The position numbers and the translations under genes are program-made. A stretch of 64,000 bases of DNA from Symbiodinium natans (taxonomy: Eukaryota; Sar; Dinophyceae; Suessiales; Symbiodiniaceae), in the NCBI GenBank assembly GCA_905221605.1, contig CAJNDS010002327.1, positions 127,001 to 191,000 of the forward strand, read 5' to 3'. Shown piece by piece: positions 46,360 to 58,370 of this stretch; position 1 is the stretch's first letter, and every line of letters begins with the position of its first letter. The notes beneath the pieces were generated by a model that made no database searches, was not told the DNA's origin, and worked only from the letters and a program-made list of their open reading frames with translations.

Positions 46360-46630
46360 AGCAATGTCAATCACCCCCCGAAAGGCCATCCAGGCCCTGG
46401 ACGATAAGATGGCACATCCGGGCGGGTGCATGTATATATCGAGGAGTGTAAAACGAACGAATGAATGTCCAATCTCAACCCTGAGGGGACGGGGATTGAG
46501 TGCCAGATGCATCACTGAATGATCTGTTCATGCTGTTCATTGCAGAAACAGGTTTGGGTGGTGCGCCTTTTGCCGGAATTCATGACCATCAATATCAAAG
46601 CCCATCAAAATCACGTCTCTTCTATGTCAA
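46360..46630 (-). repeat. Inverted, rearranged relative of the 43.2-43.6 kb repeat
   Basis: On the minus strand it contains CAGTGATGCATCTGGCACTC followed by AATCCCC, then CCGGATGTGCCATCTTATCG and CTGGATGGCCTTTCGGGGGG, all with counterparts at 43.2-43.6 kb. The two copies surround the 131 bp satellite, the coding-like block and the CCCCGTA array. Confidence 0.5.
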
Positions 46631-47055
46631 CACAACGTCAGACAACAGACCCCCAACATACGTGTTGTTGTGCGTCCGTCCCCGCCCTTTGACTTGAACG
46701 CAACAGTCGCACAGAGAGAAAGCTGTCAGCCACGTTCCACTATTGCTTTGTTGTTTGGGGCCCAAATCCCTTGGTCTTAAACCCATTTAATATGGCATTT
46801 TTGCTCTTCCCATGTGCCATCTATTCGGTACCCCCTATATGATCACCTGCAGAGTCCACACACAGAAAGCGCAACGTCCTGAGCGTTCCCCCGGCATTCC
46901 CATAGGCACTCATCGGGCACACTCGAGGCACACAGCCCATCCCAGCAAGTTGTCACGACCTGGAGCGAAAACTTGTACGAAGAACCCCGAGGCATACCTC
47001 AATCTCACTTAGTTTCGGAAGCAAAGGGAACCGGAGGACCGAGGCAGATCTGAAT

Positions 47056-47400
47056 TTGTCGGACGAAGCAGCCCGTACAAGATTGTCACAGCCAAGCGAT
47101 GCCGAGTGTGACCTGATAAAGGCTAATAAGGTACAAGCCCCTGCCTTGCCTGAACAGGAAAACAGGAAAACCAAAACCCGCAACGCAAACAAACCATCCA
47201 GCCCAACAGACAACAACAGTCAGACAACAACAGGGCCCAAGAAGAAGAAGAAGAACTCGTTCACACAAGGCCTCGGTGCTGGACCCGGCAAGCCCAGTGC
47301 GGACAGAGATGTCAAGAGATGTCAGCAGACGGCGTCTGCAGTGCGGGCACAGGGAGACCACGCATGTCACACATCAGTGCTGCTCATGGGATCGCGATGA
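47056..47400 (+). CDS. Weak exon candidate, Lys-rich
   Basis: A 115-codon plus-strand frame starting MSDEAARTRLSQPSDAECDL, with a polar Lys/Asn/Thr-rich middle (…GPKKKKKNSF). The basic cluster could act as a nuclear signal if translated. The antisense frame 47086-47370 is also open. No family recognised. Confidence 0.2.
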   Translation: MSDEAARTRLSQPSDAECDLIKANKVQAPALPEQENRKTKTRNANKPSSPTDNNSQTTTGPKKKKKNSFTQGLGAGPGKPSADRDVKRCQQTASAVRAQGDHACHTSVLLMGSR

Positions 47401-47899
47401 CGACCTCAAACTTGCTCCAAGCGAAGGCCAACAACCACGAGTAGAAGGACATCCCCAACAGCCTTGCCCAAGTATAGCAGGAACCTTTCCGATAGCAAGG
47501 AGACGGCACAGGGCGGCAAGGCCGCAAGACACGACACAACCTTGTCACTGTGGGCAATGAGAGGGGTTTCACGCAGGTCGGCTTGGAGGCCGGCGACAGA
47601 ATGGCAAAGCCGGCAAAGCGGAGAAGTCGGGTGGGGCAGCCTAGAAGCCATTCTGCAAGAGGCTTCGACCCGCATCCTTTTGGGCAGCGGAGGCGGGGGA
47701 AGGACGAGGCCCCGTCCACCCACCCAAAAGGCAACAAGAGGCAGCATCATTTTTCCTGAATGTGTTGACCAACTTAAGGAACCGCCCTGATGCTGAGCGT
47801 GCGATCTTCTACTTTTGGGAATGAACAGCCACGGCTTCTACATCTGTGCCCACCCAGCATGCATTGCCAGGTAGCATCGAAAACAGGGAGAATCTCTTG

Positions 47900-50280
47900 T
47901 TTCTATTGGGTGTCGGTGGCTGCAGGTTACTAGTAGGTGATTCCTGAGGCTCGAACAAAAGCGTGGAGAGCGACCTCTGCACAAAGATCCAGCACGTTGT
48001 AGCCCGCATGCGGAGCTGCTTGCCGGCACATGCGGCAGTAGTGTAGCCAGAACTCCCAGGCTGACCTCTGCAAATCCGCAACATTTGGAGAGACATTTGG
48101 AGAGCTCAAAATCAAGGCAAAGCTTTAGGCATCTGTAAGCCAGCTGCTCAGGCGACTCGGTAAACTGTTGTTTGGTGCACATCTGCTCGAAGGTGCATCC
48201 TGACCATGTTGGCCGTTCAGTCACAGCTCGGGACATTGTGGAGTTGTGGCATTTTGTCTTCGTTGAAGCCCGCGGCAGCAATGTTAGATTCAGGAACACC
48301 CACGTCACAATGAAAGACCCGTTATCAATGCCGTGTCATGAAATCCACGTAGCCAAGCCCGGCAAAAGCGAAAGACAACTGGCCTGACCATGTTCCATGC
48401 CCACCTGGCATTTCTAACCAGATGTTACACATAGAGTGTGAAACAGCAGACTGCGCAGAAACAACATTATCATTCTCCAGTTCTCCAGTGGCTCTGTGAC
48501 CCACTCATCTACAATCATGTTCTGCCAGAGTCCACTGCAAGTCTCTTGCCACTTGCCACACTTGAGTGCTCGAGTCGGGGCCTGGGAGATGGGTTGGAAG
48601 CCCTGAGTCGGCGGCCATGCCTGGACCCACAACGATGAGCACGGCCTGGAGATCAGCACGAAAATACGAAAACACACGAAACAATATAAAGGTATCTGAG
48701 TGTATCCTAAGTGTATCTAGTAGCCAGCTCTGCGCTGTCCCCCGCCTCGGCCATAGACAGAAACTGAGCGGTTGAGCGCAGCCCTTCCTCCACCTGCCAA
48801 TCGCATCCTTTGCTCATAGTCCGACCTTTGTTACATTCTAGTCACAGCCATAGCCTCATGGCCCGTCATCTCGTTGTGCAGACCCAGGGATTCCTCACCT
48901 CTCAGCCAGTGCTTCACCTTGCACTGCCAAGTGCATCATGTATGTCGAAGGCCTGGTGTGTCGCGCCACTGCGGACGCACGCCGGTAGCCCGAAAGCGCT
49001 CAAGCACATGTTGGGGCCAGAGCGAGGCTTCCTCAGAGAAGGGCAAAGAACTTCAAAGAACTTTGCAGCATCACTTTGCTCGATCGGCAAGGCGAGATGC
49101 CCTCGCCTCTGGGAGATCCTCTCCACCAACACTTGCTGTCTCTGGTCTCGCCGTCTGTCCAGGCAACGGGCCTGCCCATGTCCTTGCAAGCAGCCCCTCG
49201 TGCCAAGTCAAGACACCAAGACTCCCTCTTGCAGGTGAGGCTCAGAAGGCTGCCTATCAGAACATGCCGCTGCAGCACATAACCACCAGCAAGGCCACCT
49301 GGCATTTCACTGAACCTCCTGGCAGCGTGGCAAAACCGGAAAATGTATTATTGCCAAGGCACTTGTTCCATCGACTTTGACCACCGTAAGCGTCTCGGCT
49401 TCGTAGCCTGGATTTTGCATGTGTCGTCCAGACACCTTTTCGGACAATCTCGGTTCCCCGAGATCCGGGCTTGAGCTACTGTCTGACCTGTGGAAGTGCA
49501 CAGGTGTCAGGCGCACAGCGAACATGCACACATCTTCTGCATCACATGTGTACACCTGTAGGATTCTTGAACAACACAATACAACACACGACCATACCCA
49601 AACAAAGCAGCTAGCTCAGGAGAGTGATGGAGAGGGCTAGAGGAACTTACAGGTTCACGACTGTTCACGATGCACAGACAAAAAGTGTGGGCAGCTGGAC
49701 TGTTTCAAAGGGACAGCCCTAAGAGGAAAATCTGTAGCTGAAGGGCCATTGACCGTGCAGAGGATTGCAAAGGGTTCAGCAGTCAGCAAGCCAGCCACTT
49801 TAAACCCCACATGTGTGCAATGCTGCCTAAATGCATATTGCCTGTGCTGCAGAACCGAAGTAGGTGCCGGACCCCGAGTCCGTAGATCCTGGGACAAGGC
49901 AAGCCACTGTGCCGCTGCGTCGGGCTTTGCATGGACTCCCATGCGACTTCCATAGACTTTCAGCACCGCAAAGATCCCTATGAAACTAGCCCAGATGCCC
50001 AGGTCGCCTCCAGCTTCCTGCGCCGGCCACCACACAGCCAAGCCACTCATGACATCTCATCACTACGGACATGGAGAGGAGATGACATGAAGCAGTGACC
50101 TCTATATCACCACCGTCCAAGAAGACCAACCCTGAGCTTGCCAACAAACTACGCAGCTCAGTCGTGGTCTGGCCATGTGGAGCGACGTAACTTGCTGAAC
50201 CGAACCTGTCAACAGACCGGTCCAGTTTCCCATCACATCCCATCTCCCATTTCTGGTCGGCAAGCGCAGGCTCCACACAT
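47900..50280 (-). CDS. Cluster of exon candidates, unknown protein(s)
   Basis: Minus-strand frames with protein-like content: 50060-50276 (ADQKWEMGCDGKLDRSVDRF), 49660-49990 (GVHAKPDAAAQWLALSQDLR; HCTHVGFKVAGLLTAEPFAI), 49310-49450 (EAETLTVVKVDGTSALAIIH), 48920-49130 (PIEQSDAAKFFEVLCPSLRK), 48430-48560 (QNMIVDEWVTEPLENWRMIM), 48080-48200 (ESPEQLAYRCLKLCLDFELS) and 47930-48080 (SAWEFWLHYCRMCRQAAPHA; NVLDLCAEVALHAF). They are on the common strand and could be exons of one gene, but no joint was verified and no motif is known to me. Confidence 0.25.
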
Positions 50281-50399
50281 TCATTCTATTCTACATCCCT
50301 GAAGCCTGCATCTTTGCATGTATTTTCAAACTTTCGCAAAATCGCGCCCATCGCAATGAGTCGAAACCCCGTGAAGCACGGTTCTTGCCACAAATCTCA

Positions 50400-51705
50400 A
50401 CTGTGCTGGCTGCACTTTGAGGGAGACACTTCGCACAGGACTGTCAAAAAGAAGTCGTAGCCATGTCTCGCGACAACGGGGCTCTGTGACTCAAGCAATG
50501 CATGATACGCAGCCTTTTTAATAAGCGGAGCACCTCGTCGCATGTAGAAGAGGCTGCCTAGGCGCGAAGAGCACAATTCAATCAAAACACAGGTGCACTG
50601 CGAAGCCTGAGATCTGAGAACAGCTGAAAGTGCCAGCTGTTGTTACTGTTGTAGAGACAGAACATGACAGAACTAAAGTTCACTCACTTGGGGGGGTGAG
50701 AAGATGGGACAAAGGCGACCTCAGAAGAGGTTGTCATTCGTGACATGCCATGCCCCTTTTGGAGGGGGATAGGGGCGGGGGGAGGGGGGACGGCACGGCC
50801 TCGGCAGCGATGATATCACCCTGCCGGAGTCGCCCCAACCTATGTCAGCCCAAGACAAGCAAACAGGACTTTCAGCCACAAATTTCTGTGCCTTCCCCTG
50901 CCATGTGCACGTGGAGTATCACAATTATGGAGCGCAAAAGCTTGAAGTAAAGACCTGGATCCCGGCTCAGCTCCAAGACGGGAACCTCTGGACACACAGT
51001 ACAGGAAGCAACTAAACACAAACGCGGATTCGACACACGGGCAGTTTTTCATGGAAACTTTACCATGTGTCACAAAGTGGGACAGTTAATGGGCAGCATT
51101 GCGAAGAGCCTTCACATCTACAACGCGATGCTAACATCATTTGCCAGAAGCATCCGAGCGCATGCACAACTTGGAACAAAAAACAACTGGGTTCTAACAA
51201 GGCTGCCTGGTGTCTGAATGCTCGGCACCAGGTTTTTGCCATGTGGCATGCTCAAGGCAAGCACAGACTGGTAATTCAGCACTTCCAGGACTAATCGCTG
51301 GCATTGCTGTGTCTTGCAAGTAAAACAAAAGGACTGCCTGCAAACTGACGAAAAGAAATGAGGCCTCTCTTCACCCGAATCTTTGCAAAAGTGGACAAAT
51401 TTCTCCACTGGCACTTTTCAATGATGAACCAAAGCATTTCCAATTATCTCAGTACTGGGCTCGGCTTGCCGAAGCGAAGGGGACAAACGGAGCGAAATCA
51501 AAATCGACATCTTCAATCGTAAGAGTTTTTGGAGAGTCAATGTGCACCCACATGAGTCTGATTCCCGCCTCCACAGCAGCTGGAAGCAGCATACTGACAT
51601 GCAGGCATGAGCAAGAACACGTCTCCACAGGCAATTTGATGACTTGTTGAACTGCTCAACACAGACGTCATCACCATGGATGACGTGGAACAGCTGGGGC
51701 AAACC
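50400..51705 (-). CDS. Exon candidates, unknown protein
   Basis: Best piece, after an AG near 51655: VQQVIKLPVETCSC then SMLLPAAVEAGIRLMWVHID and PKTLTIEDVDFDFAPFVPFA (about 51465-51655, minus). Weaker pieces: 51200-51400 (RLVLEVLNYQSVLALSMPHG) and 50400-50540 (KKAAYHALLESQSPVVARHG). Possibly 5' exons of the candidate gene downstream. No family recognised. Confidence 0.25.
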
Positions 51706-51754
51706 CGGCTTGGCCTCACTTGCGGACTGGTCTGGGGACTTGGGCCTCGGAGCA

Positions 51755-51814
51755 TATCTCTCTCTCTCCCCACTGCTCCTTTCATTCCTTTCTTTCTTTG
51801 GTCATAGGGGTGAC

Positions 51815-51845
<31 letters not shown>

Positions 51846-51846
51846 A
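51755..51846. repeat. (TC)n microsatellite
   Basis: TCTCTCTC runs at 51756-51772 and 51811-51845, separated by T-rich sequence. Confidence 0.9.
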
Positions 51847-51899
51847 CGTCAACCGTTCTTGTCTGCAGCCTCCACACTGAAAACAAGTCCTGCGAGCAT

Positions 51900-53300
51900 G
51901 CTATGTTAACCTGAAGCGCTAACACAGGCTGATACAAGTGCCAGACAGTTCTGTGAAAACTGCAACCTGCACACATGCGCAGCGAACATGCAACCCAGGT
52001 GCAAAGCAGGCCCTGCACTGACAACTTGCTACACGTCAACAGCTAGCACCGCCAACTTCAATCCCACGAAACTACAAACTTAGTGTTAGTCTGCTTTCCT
52101 CCTGCTCTGCCCTTTTTGCACTGCGTGCACCTCTGACAGCACCAGGAAAAGACCAGCCTCTCGAGCATCAACTGAAGTACTTACTAGCAGCTTTTGCGAG
52201 CAAAGGTAGAACACAACGCTAATTGTTTATGTCCATTGAAAAAACTTTGGGCCAAGTGTCAGGCAGCACAACGTACAAAGCGCTTGCAGCATCTTGCAAC
52301 CTTATCCGAGCCTGCACGCAGTCTGCGCTCATGTCGGAGCCAAAAAAGTCTGTTCATTGTCTTAACTGTGAAGCTGTGCGATGGCTTGTTCAGACCCATT
52401 GAGCGGCTAGGTTCAATGTTCTTTCATGAAATCTCATGTAACTTCGTGTTATGTCATGCAATTTTCATGTCGTCAACTGGGCTTGGAAGCTCGGCGGTGC
52501 ATCACAACAAAATGACTGTCTAAGGAGAGCACCATACCATTTGTGCCAGATGCGCTATCATCTAGAAGAAAGCAACTAGTCAGTTCAATGGCTGTCTGAA
52601 GTGAAGATTGGACCATGTTGGACCGGAAGTGCACCGAGGGTTATCCGCATGGTACAGTCCAAGTGACAAACGTGAAATTGGTGCAAGTCTTGTACTCAGC
52701 CAGTGTTGCGGCTCGCAGCCATGCTTACATCATCTAGCAGAACTGACTCCGATGACTTCAGCTTGCATCTGACCAGGTCGAACGCAACTAGACAAGCTCG
52801 CGACCTCAAGCCTCCGAACCCGCTCTTCGTAACCTTTTGGCAGTGCAAAGGCGCTGAGACCTCTACTGGTACAAATTGTCCAAGACTGGAATTGCGATCT
52901 GATCTAGAACCGCCGCTGCCAAGTCTACGACTCTATAAGCTGCTCTTTTGTTGAAATTGTGTAGACCGATGAACTGAGGCTTGCACAGGAGCTGAGCTCA
53001 ATAGTTTGTCTGGTAACCTGGAGCCATCTGTACTCAAAAGGAATCGAAAAGCTCAAGTGGATAACTTTCACAGCTGCTCGGAGAATAGCTCAGCACAACA
53101 CCCTGAATTCAATTGACACAACAAGTTGGCACTCGGCAGCATGGAAGTTTCATCATGGAAGTCTATTTTCCTGCTTCTCCAATCTTTCACCCAGCCTGTT
53201 GACCCTGTTCCACAAGATCAGCAGAAGACCTGCGGGGGCAGTTCATAAGTTCAACAAGCTGGCGATAGAAACGACAGCCACATGCACAAAGAAGCACAAC
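51900..53300. other. No recognised feature
   Basis: Unique-looking sequence of moderate GC. Short plus-strand frames at 52194-52523 and 52703-52954 have no recognisable motif. Confidence 0.3.
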
Positions 53301-53756
53301 TAAGGGTCAGCTGCGGCACCCTGCTGCCAGGATGTTCGATGGAATCCGTCAACCAACTGGACTCCATTCAGGAGAATTACCAGAATTTAAAAACAATCAG
53401 AAACCAGACCAAGAAAAACTCATTCATAGCGTGATCGTAAACTTGAAGTCCACAAACCAAGCCTTCGGAGTGGAGTTTGCGTGTTCTCGGCACACTTGTT
53501 CAACTCGTCCTGAAGATATTCGTAGGCATTGCAGGTCAAACAAATTCTTCACAGAGCGAACTTCTTCTGTATGCAGTCAGAACACAAAAGAATGCCAAAT
53601 ACCTACAAACACCACTCACATGGAGCCTCACTAAGCACTTTGAGCCTAAAGCCACGGCAAAACATGGCAAAACGTAACACTCTAATGACTCCAAAGGCGT
53701 ATGCTCATTGGCATTTAACTGAGCTAAGTTTTCATGCGCCAACCAGGAGGCACGGC

Positions 53757-53806
53757 CAAAGGGAGAGTGCGGGGAGTGGGGGGAGTGGAGAGTGTGGGGA
53801 GTGGTC
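53757..53806. repeat. G/A-rich GGGGAGTGGGGAGAG tract
   Basis: Degenerate GGGGAGTGG units over about 50 bp, visible directly. Confidence 0.75.
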
Positions 53807-54194
53807 AACACGATCCGTCTGCGTAACAATCACTGACCTCCGTGAGATTGGCAGCCATCCTCGACAGCTCCTGAGAGCTACAAACACGCAATTAGCAAGC
53901 TTTGTTGAGCAATCCACTGCATGCCCCATCCTTCTCCAAGGACTTCAGCTCAGACTTGAGCAAGTGGCCTTCCAAAGCAGCTCGCCTGAGGCCACTCAGC
54001 TGTACCAAAGTCTCAGCACAACTACCTGCACAAACAATCACCGTTTGACATGCACTCGAGTTTCAATACAAAAACTCTGGCTTCTAGCCTCAGCTGGTCC
54101 ACAAACTCATCGGTTTGAGACTCCACCTGCCAGGCTGCAAACTTGCAGCTCTGTCGTGTACGACCCAGTAAGAGTCTGGCATATTATATACAGA

Positions 54195-55021
54195 GACCCG
54201 GGGAACTGGGTCCCCTTTTCCGGGGGGGGGCGAAGACGAAATTCGAAGACGAAATTTGAAGACGAAATTCGGCCCAGCCGAAATTTGGCCCTGAAGACGA
54301 AATTCGGCACTGAAGACGAAATTCGGCCCCAGAAGCCTAAATTCGGCCCTGAAGCCTAAATTGGGCCCCTGAAGCCGAAATTCGGCCCCGAAGACGAAAT
54401 TCGGCCCCGAAGACGAAACCCGGCCGCTGAAGACGAAATTCGGCCCTGAAGCCGAGTCTCGGCTCCTGAAGACGAAATTCGGCCCGGAAGCCTAAATTCA
54501 GCCCTGAAGCCGAAATTCGGCCCTGAAGCTGAAATTCGGCTCCTAAGACGAAATTCGGCTCCGAAAACGAAATTCTGGGCCATTTTAAGCTGCAGGCCCA
54601 AGGGGGGACCGAAACCGAATTTAAGCTTCAGGGCCGAATTTCGTCTTCGGGACCGAATTTCGTCTTCAGGAGCCGAATTTCGGCTTCAGGGCCGAATTTC
54701 GTCTTCAGGGCTGAATTTAGGCTTCCGGGCCGAATTTCGTCTTCAGGAGCCGAGTTTCGGCTTCAGGGCCGAATTTCGTCTTCAGCGGCCGGGTTTCGTC
54801 TTCGGGGCCGAATTTCGTCTTCGGGGCAGAATTTCGGCTTCAGGGGCCCAATTTAGGCTTCAGGGCCCAATTTAGGCTTCAGGGCCGAATTTCGTCTTGA
54901 GTGCCGAATTTCGTCTTCAGGGCCAAATTTCGGCTGGGCCAAATTTCGTCTTCAAATTTCGTCTTCGAATTTCGTCTTCGCCCCCCCCCCCCCGGGAAAA
55001 GGGGACCCAGTTTCCCGGGTC
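54195..55021. mobile_element. Fold-back element, 827 bp
   Basis: The element begins GACCCGGGGAACTGGGTCCC and ends with the near-perfect reverse complement (GGGACCCAGTTTCCCGGGTC). Just inside lie a G run on the left (about 54222-54230) and a C run on the right (about 54981-54993). The left arm (to about 54570) is built of degenerate 15-20 bp units around GAAGACGAAATTCGGCCC, with GAAGCC/GAAGCT variants. The right arm (from about 54630) carries the reverse complements in matching order. A short asymmetric centre (about 54570-54630) separates the arms. It encodes no credible protein: frames translate as Phe/Arg/Ser repeats. Structure fits a fold-back (Foldback/MITE-like) element; flanks (…ATATACAGA and AATGCTATT…) show no clear target-site duplication. 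Confidence 0.88.
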
Positions 55022-55079
55022 AATGCTATTATCAACAGCACTCGCATTTGGTACTGTATCTTGAATTTTCAATGTGCAA

Positions 55080-56440
55080 GTCACGGTTGTCACGACCGTC
55101 GGCACCGACATTGTGCAAAGCTGTCCGGGTTCCCGGGAAAAACAATTAGGCTAACATGTTCAAAGGATGCACGCAAATGGGGCTCGGAGGTTTTGTTCGG
55201 AATCTTGCACTTTCTTCGTCACATACAGGAAAAACTGTGTAGACGAGTGGTATCCTGGTATCCATCATCGAAATTCCAGAATGAGCGAAAGAATGATCTG
55301 CTCATGTGGAGAAGATCTTCGTGTTATCAGAATGTCGGTGACAAAGCCGGAATTCAATAAAGGGCTGAACATTCCACACTCCCATCGTTTGCATCTGGGA
55401 TAATCGACAGCGACAAAGCTGTCAATTCAACTGTAAGGAAAAATGCTTGTACGTACTCTTATTCACATGCAATTCTCAAGTTAAATGCTGCGAAGTAGTC
55501 TTGCGCAAACTAGTCTGCAATGAAAACTGGTTTTGTAGCTTGATAAGCGTGTAACTCATGTTCTGGCTGTCTTCCAACGACCTCCTACGTAAAGAACTAA
55601 CTAAAATTCAAGTGTTAAATAAGGGCTCTAATCTTTAATCTCATATGCGATTAACAATGTGCCATGAACATTTCATTTGTTTATATAGCATGGCTGATAC
55701 TCCAGATTCACTTTGCTTCGTGCTTCAGTAATACTTGATCAACACTTTGCCTGGGAAAACACTACTTGCCGAGACAAGCACTATCTACCTAGCGAAGCCC
55801 AAAACAATCCCGCGAGATTATCCCGAAAGAGCTTGAACTTTTGAATGCATTGTTTTTGGGTCCGGCGTTGCCTACAAGAAAACAAAAACAATGAAGTCAA
55901 ACTCCAGGTACGTCCTGCTCTCGGCTCCGTTGCTTTGACATTTTGGATTTGTTGGATTTGCCTGTTGTGAAGCTGTGAAGCCGTCGAAAAGTAAAGGGGG
56001 TGGAGGCTTTCCTTTGTATAAGGCATTATTCGGAAACTGTTGCAAACAACTTGATCGACAGCTCTCGCAAGCTCCACAGAGCCAGGTTTGGTGACAATGC
56101 AGGGGACTCAACAATGACCAGGGCATTCAAGCCTAGGAGTGCGCCAGTTTGCTTTTTCAGGTTCACGATTGCGAAAAATGATTTGGAGCGCTTTCTGCTG
56201 GCGGGATATGCATGATCTCAATGATCTCTGTTCTTTGCCGGTAAATCCTGCAAAAGGATTCGACACATTAGGGCTGGGTGCATCAAGCCCTGCTCTACAA
56301 ACGACCCAACATGGTCCAACATGGGGGGGGCTCTTTCCAAGAATGTCTAAGAAATGGCTCTGAGATGAACGCGTGATACCGAGTGTGCGCTAGTGTCCTG
56401 ACTCGGGGGGAGTTGTGCCTCTGAAACCATCTTGGATATA
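55080..56440. other. AT-richer stretch without recognised genes
   Basis: Lower GC than its surroundings, with no ORF of convincing composition. Short frames at 55061-55360 (plus) and 55781-56126 (minus) have no motif. Confidence 0.3.
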
Positions 56441-56454
56441 CGCGCCGAAACAGA

Positions 56455-56790
56455 TTGCAAGTGCAAGTTAAGGACTCGATGGTAGCACCTACTTGGTCCG
56501 CACTGAGGCGATCTGAGGCGGTCCTAATTGCAGCCCAGCTGCAGCTGCACCTGCAGGAGCATCAGCGCCGTCGGCAGCAGGGCATTATCATTACCGAAAG
56601 TTTGCAAGCACTTGCCGACAACCTGCAAAACAGCGATGCGAAGAAACAATGCAGAAAGCCACACCTGGATCCAAAGATATTGGCGCGAAATATGGGACGG
56701 AAAGAAACTAAAATGTGTATGTGTGTGTGTGCCTGTGAAAAACGTCCCATTGGGCTAAGCAGCGAGCCTATCACGAATGACATTTAGTTT
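56455..56790 (+). CDS. Exon candidate, helical/charged protein (plus strand)
   Basis: The plus-strand frame reads SALRRSEAVLIAAQLQLHLQ then EHQRRRQQGIIITESLQALA and DNLQNSDAKKQCRKP, a pattern consistent with a long amphipathic helix or short coiled coil. It is one of the few good plus-strand candidates, which would mark a change of coding strand near 56 kb. Downstream, a GTGTGTGTGT run (about 56715) suggests the exon ends before 56720. Family unknown. Confidence 0.32.
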
Positions 56791-57144
56791 CGCTTCACGG
56801 CCCCAGCCACACAATTACACCGCATCACACCGGAAAGCTCCGAGCCTGTGGTAGGTCCTCGTCTTCCAAACTCAATTCTGAACGCAACTGGCTGTTGATT
56901 ACCTCGGTCTTCCCAGTTCTCTGCCCTTTCCCGCATGCGCCAGTACAAAGATTGCAATGTATTTCAATTCTCAATGAACTACGGCCGGCCTGCAGTTGGA
57001 AGAGCAGGCGCATGTCATCCGAGGACAGTGCATCAGCCCTTGCTTGGCAGATGCACAATGCAACTGGAGCGCCATTGAGGTGCACCGATTATTTGAGACT
57101 CAAATTGAGGTCAGGACACCAAAAAATCTTTACCCTCGTCTGGA

Positions 57145-57650
57145 GTGCTCGCCCTGCCAGAAACATGCTGGTTTTATCTTTCAGGAAGCCCGAAGGACCT
57201 AAGCACCTCGGAGCCAAAGGATCCTCCCCCTGCATGCGGCCAATACCAAGATGCAACGACACAAACGAACTGTCAGCATTCGACCCACAATTTGTTCACC
57301 GTGGACCTGCCTTCGGCTCACACTCATGTGCCCGTACATCCTGCAAGGATGTTTGGCTCAGCGTCCCTGCCATTGGCTCCAATTCTGATGTCGGCGTCAG
57401 CCTGCAACACAATCCTAGCTCGAGTCAAAAGGCTGTCACTCGAACCAAAATTTGAACTTCGTCAAGAGCCTGTCAAGCATTGCTTTGAACAAGCACGCCA
57501 TGCCAACAACTATGAAGCAAACCCCAGGACAAGTAGGAATCTGCAAGGTGCCGTACGCGCAATTGCAAAGCCTGAGCGGGACGAAAACGGGAGCCAACTG
57601 TCACAAAAGGCCGCAGTTCCATATCTACCACTTCACTCTGCATTCTAGTG
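57145..57650 (+). CDS. Weak exon candidate, unknown protein
   Basis: A 168-codon plus-strand frame whose later part (KHCFEQARHANNYEANPRTS; GAVRAIAKPERDENGSQLSQ) has protein-like composition. An overlapping plus frame and a minus frame (57625-57873) are also open. No motif recognised. Confidence 0.2.
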
Positions 57651-58370
57651 AGATGCTGCTCTGCTGGCCAAAGAACGCTCTGGCTTGCGCAGGGCCGGCC
57701 GGGGCCCGCAATTCACCCCTGAGCTGCGCAAAGATGGGGCAACCATTGCAAGGGTCTTCAACCGAAGGAAGGCGACTGAAGTTGACTAAAGCGGCTAAAA
57801 CAATCCGTTCATGAAGCATATCAGTATAACCAGGCGAACTTGAGGATTCACTCCGCATCCATTGTGCGACCATGCTTTCAAGTTTCAGAAAAAATCCAGC
57901 GACCTTTGGGGCGGTGCTCCATTTAGCAATGTCTCATGGATACCGCTATCCCCTCTGCACTCTCCGTGGTTTCAGCAATTGTGTCCACAACCTTCTGCTG
58001 AAAGACTACGGATCAACTTTTGGAATCTCACAATTACAATCAAAACACGAGTGAGTCGGCCATTTTGTAGCCGTTTCCCTGCCGTTTCATGAGCGTTCAA
58101 CTTACACGAGGCCAGCACTTAAGAAACATTGCATATGTTGTCGCACACCCGGGCGCGTCTTTCTCAGCATGAAAGGCTGCAGATCACCTTCAGAAGCCAT
58201 GGGTTTTATACTCGGCGGCTGACGCCCGGTGCAATAAGTGCAGGCAACGCCTAAGGACAAACCACGAGAGATCCTAAACGCTGAATCACCGAAAGCCAAG
58301 CCTTTGGCTTGCCATACGCTCTACAAACCCCTTGCAGCAAAGGTGAAAAACAGGGTTTGCTGGCACTGGT

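Noticed and set aside
54107-54601. Phe/Arg/Ser-repeat ORFs
   Set aside because: Translations of the fold-back element's short units; the same peptide appears from both arms.
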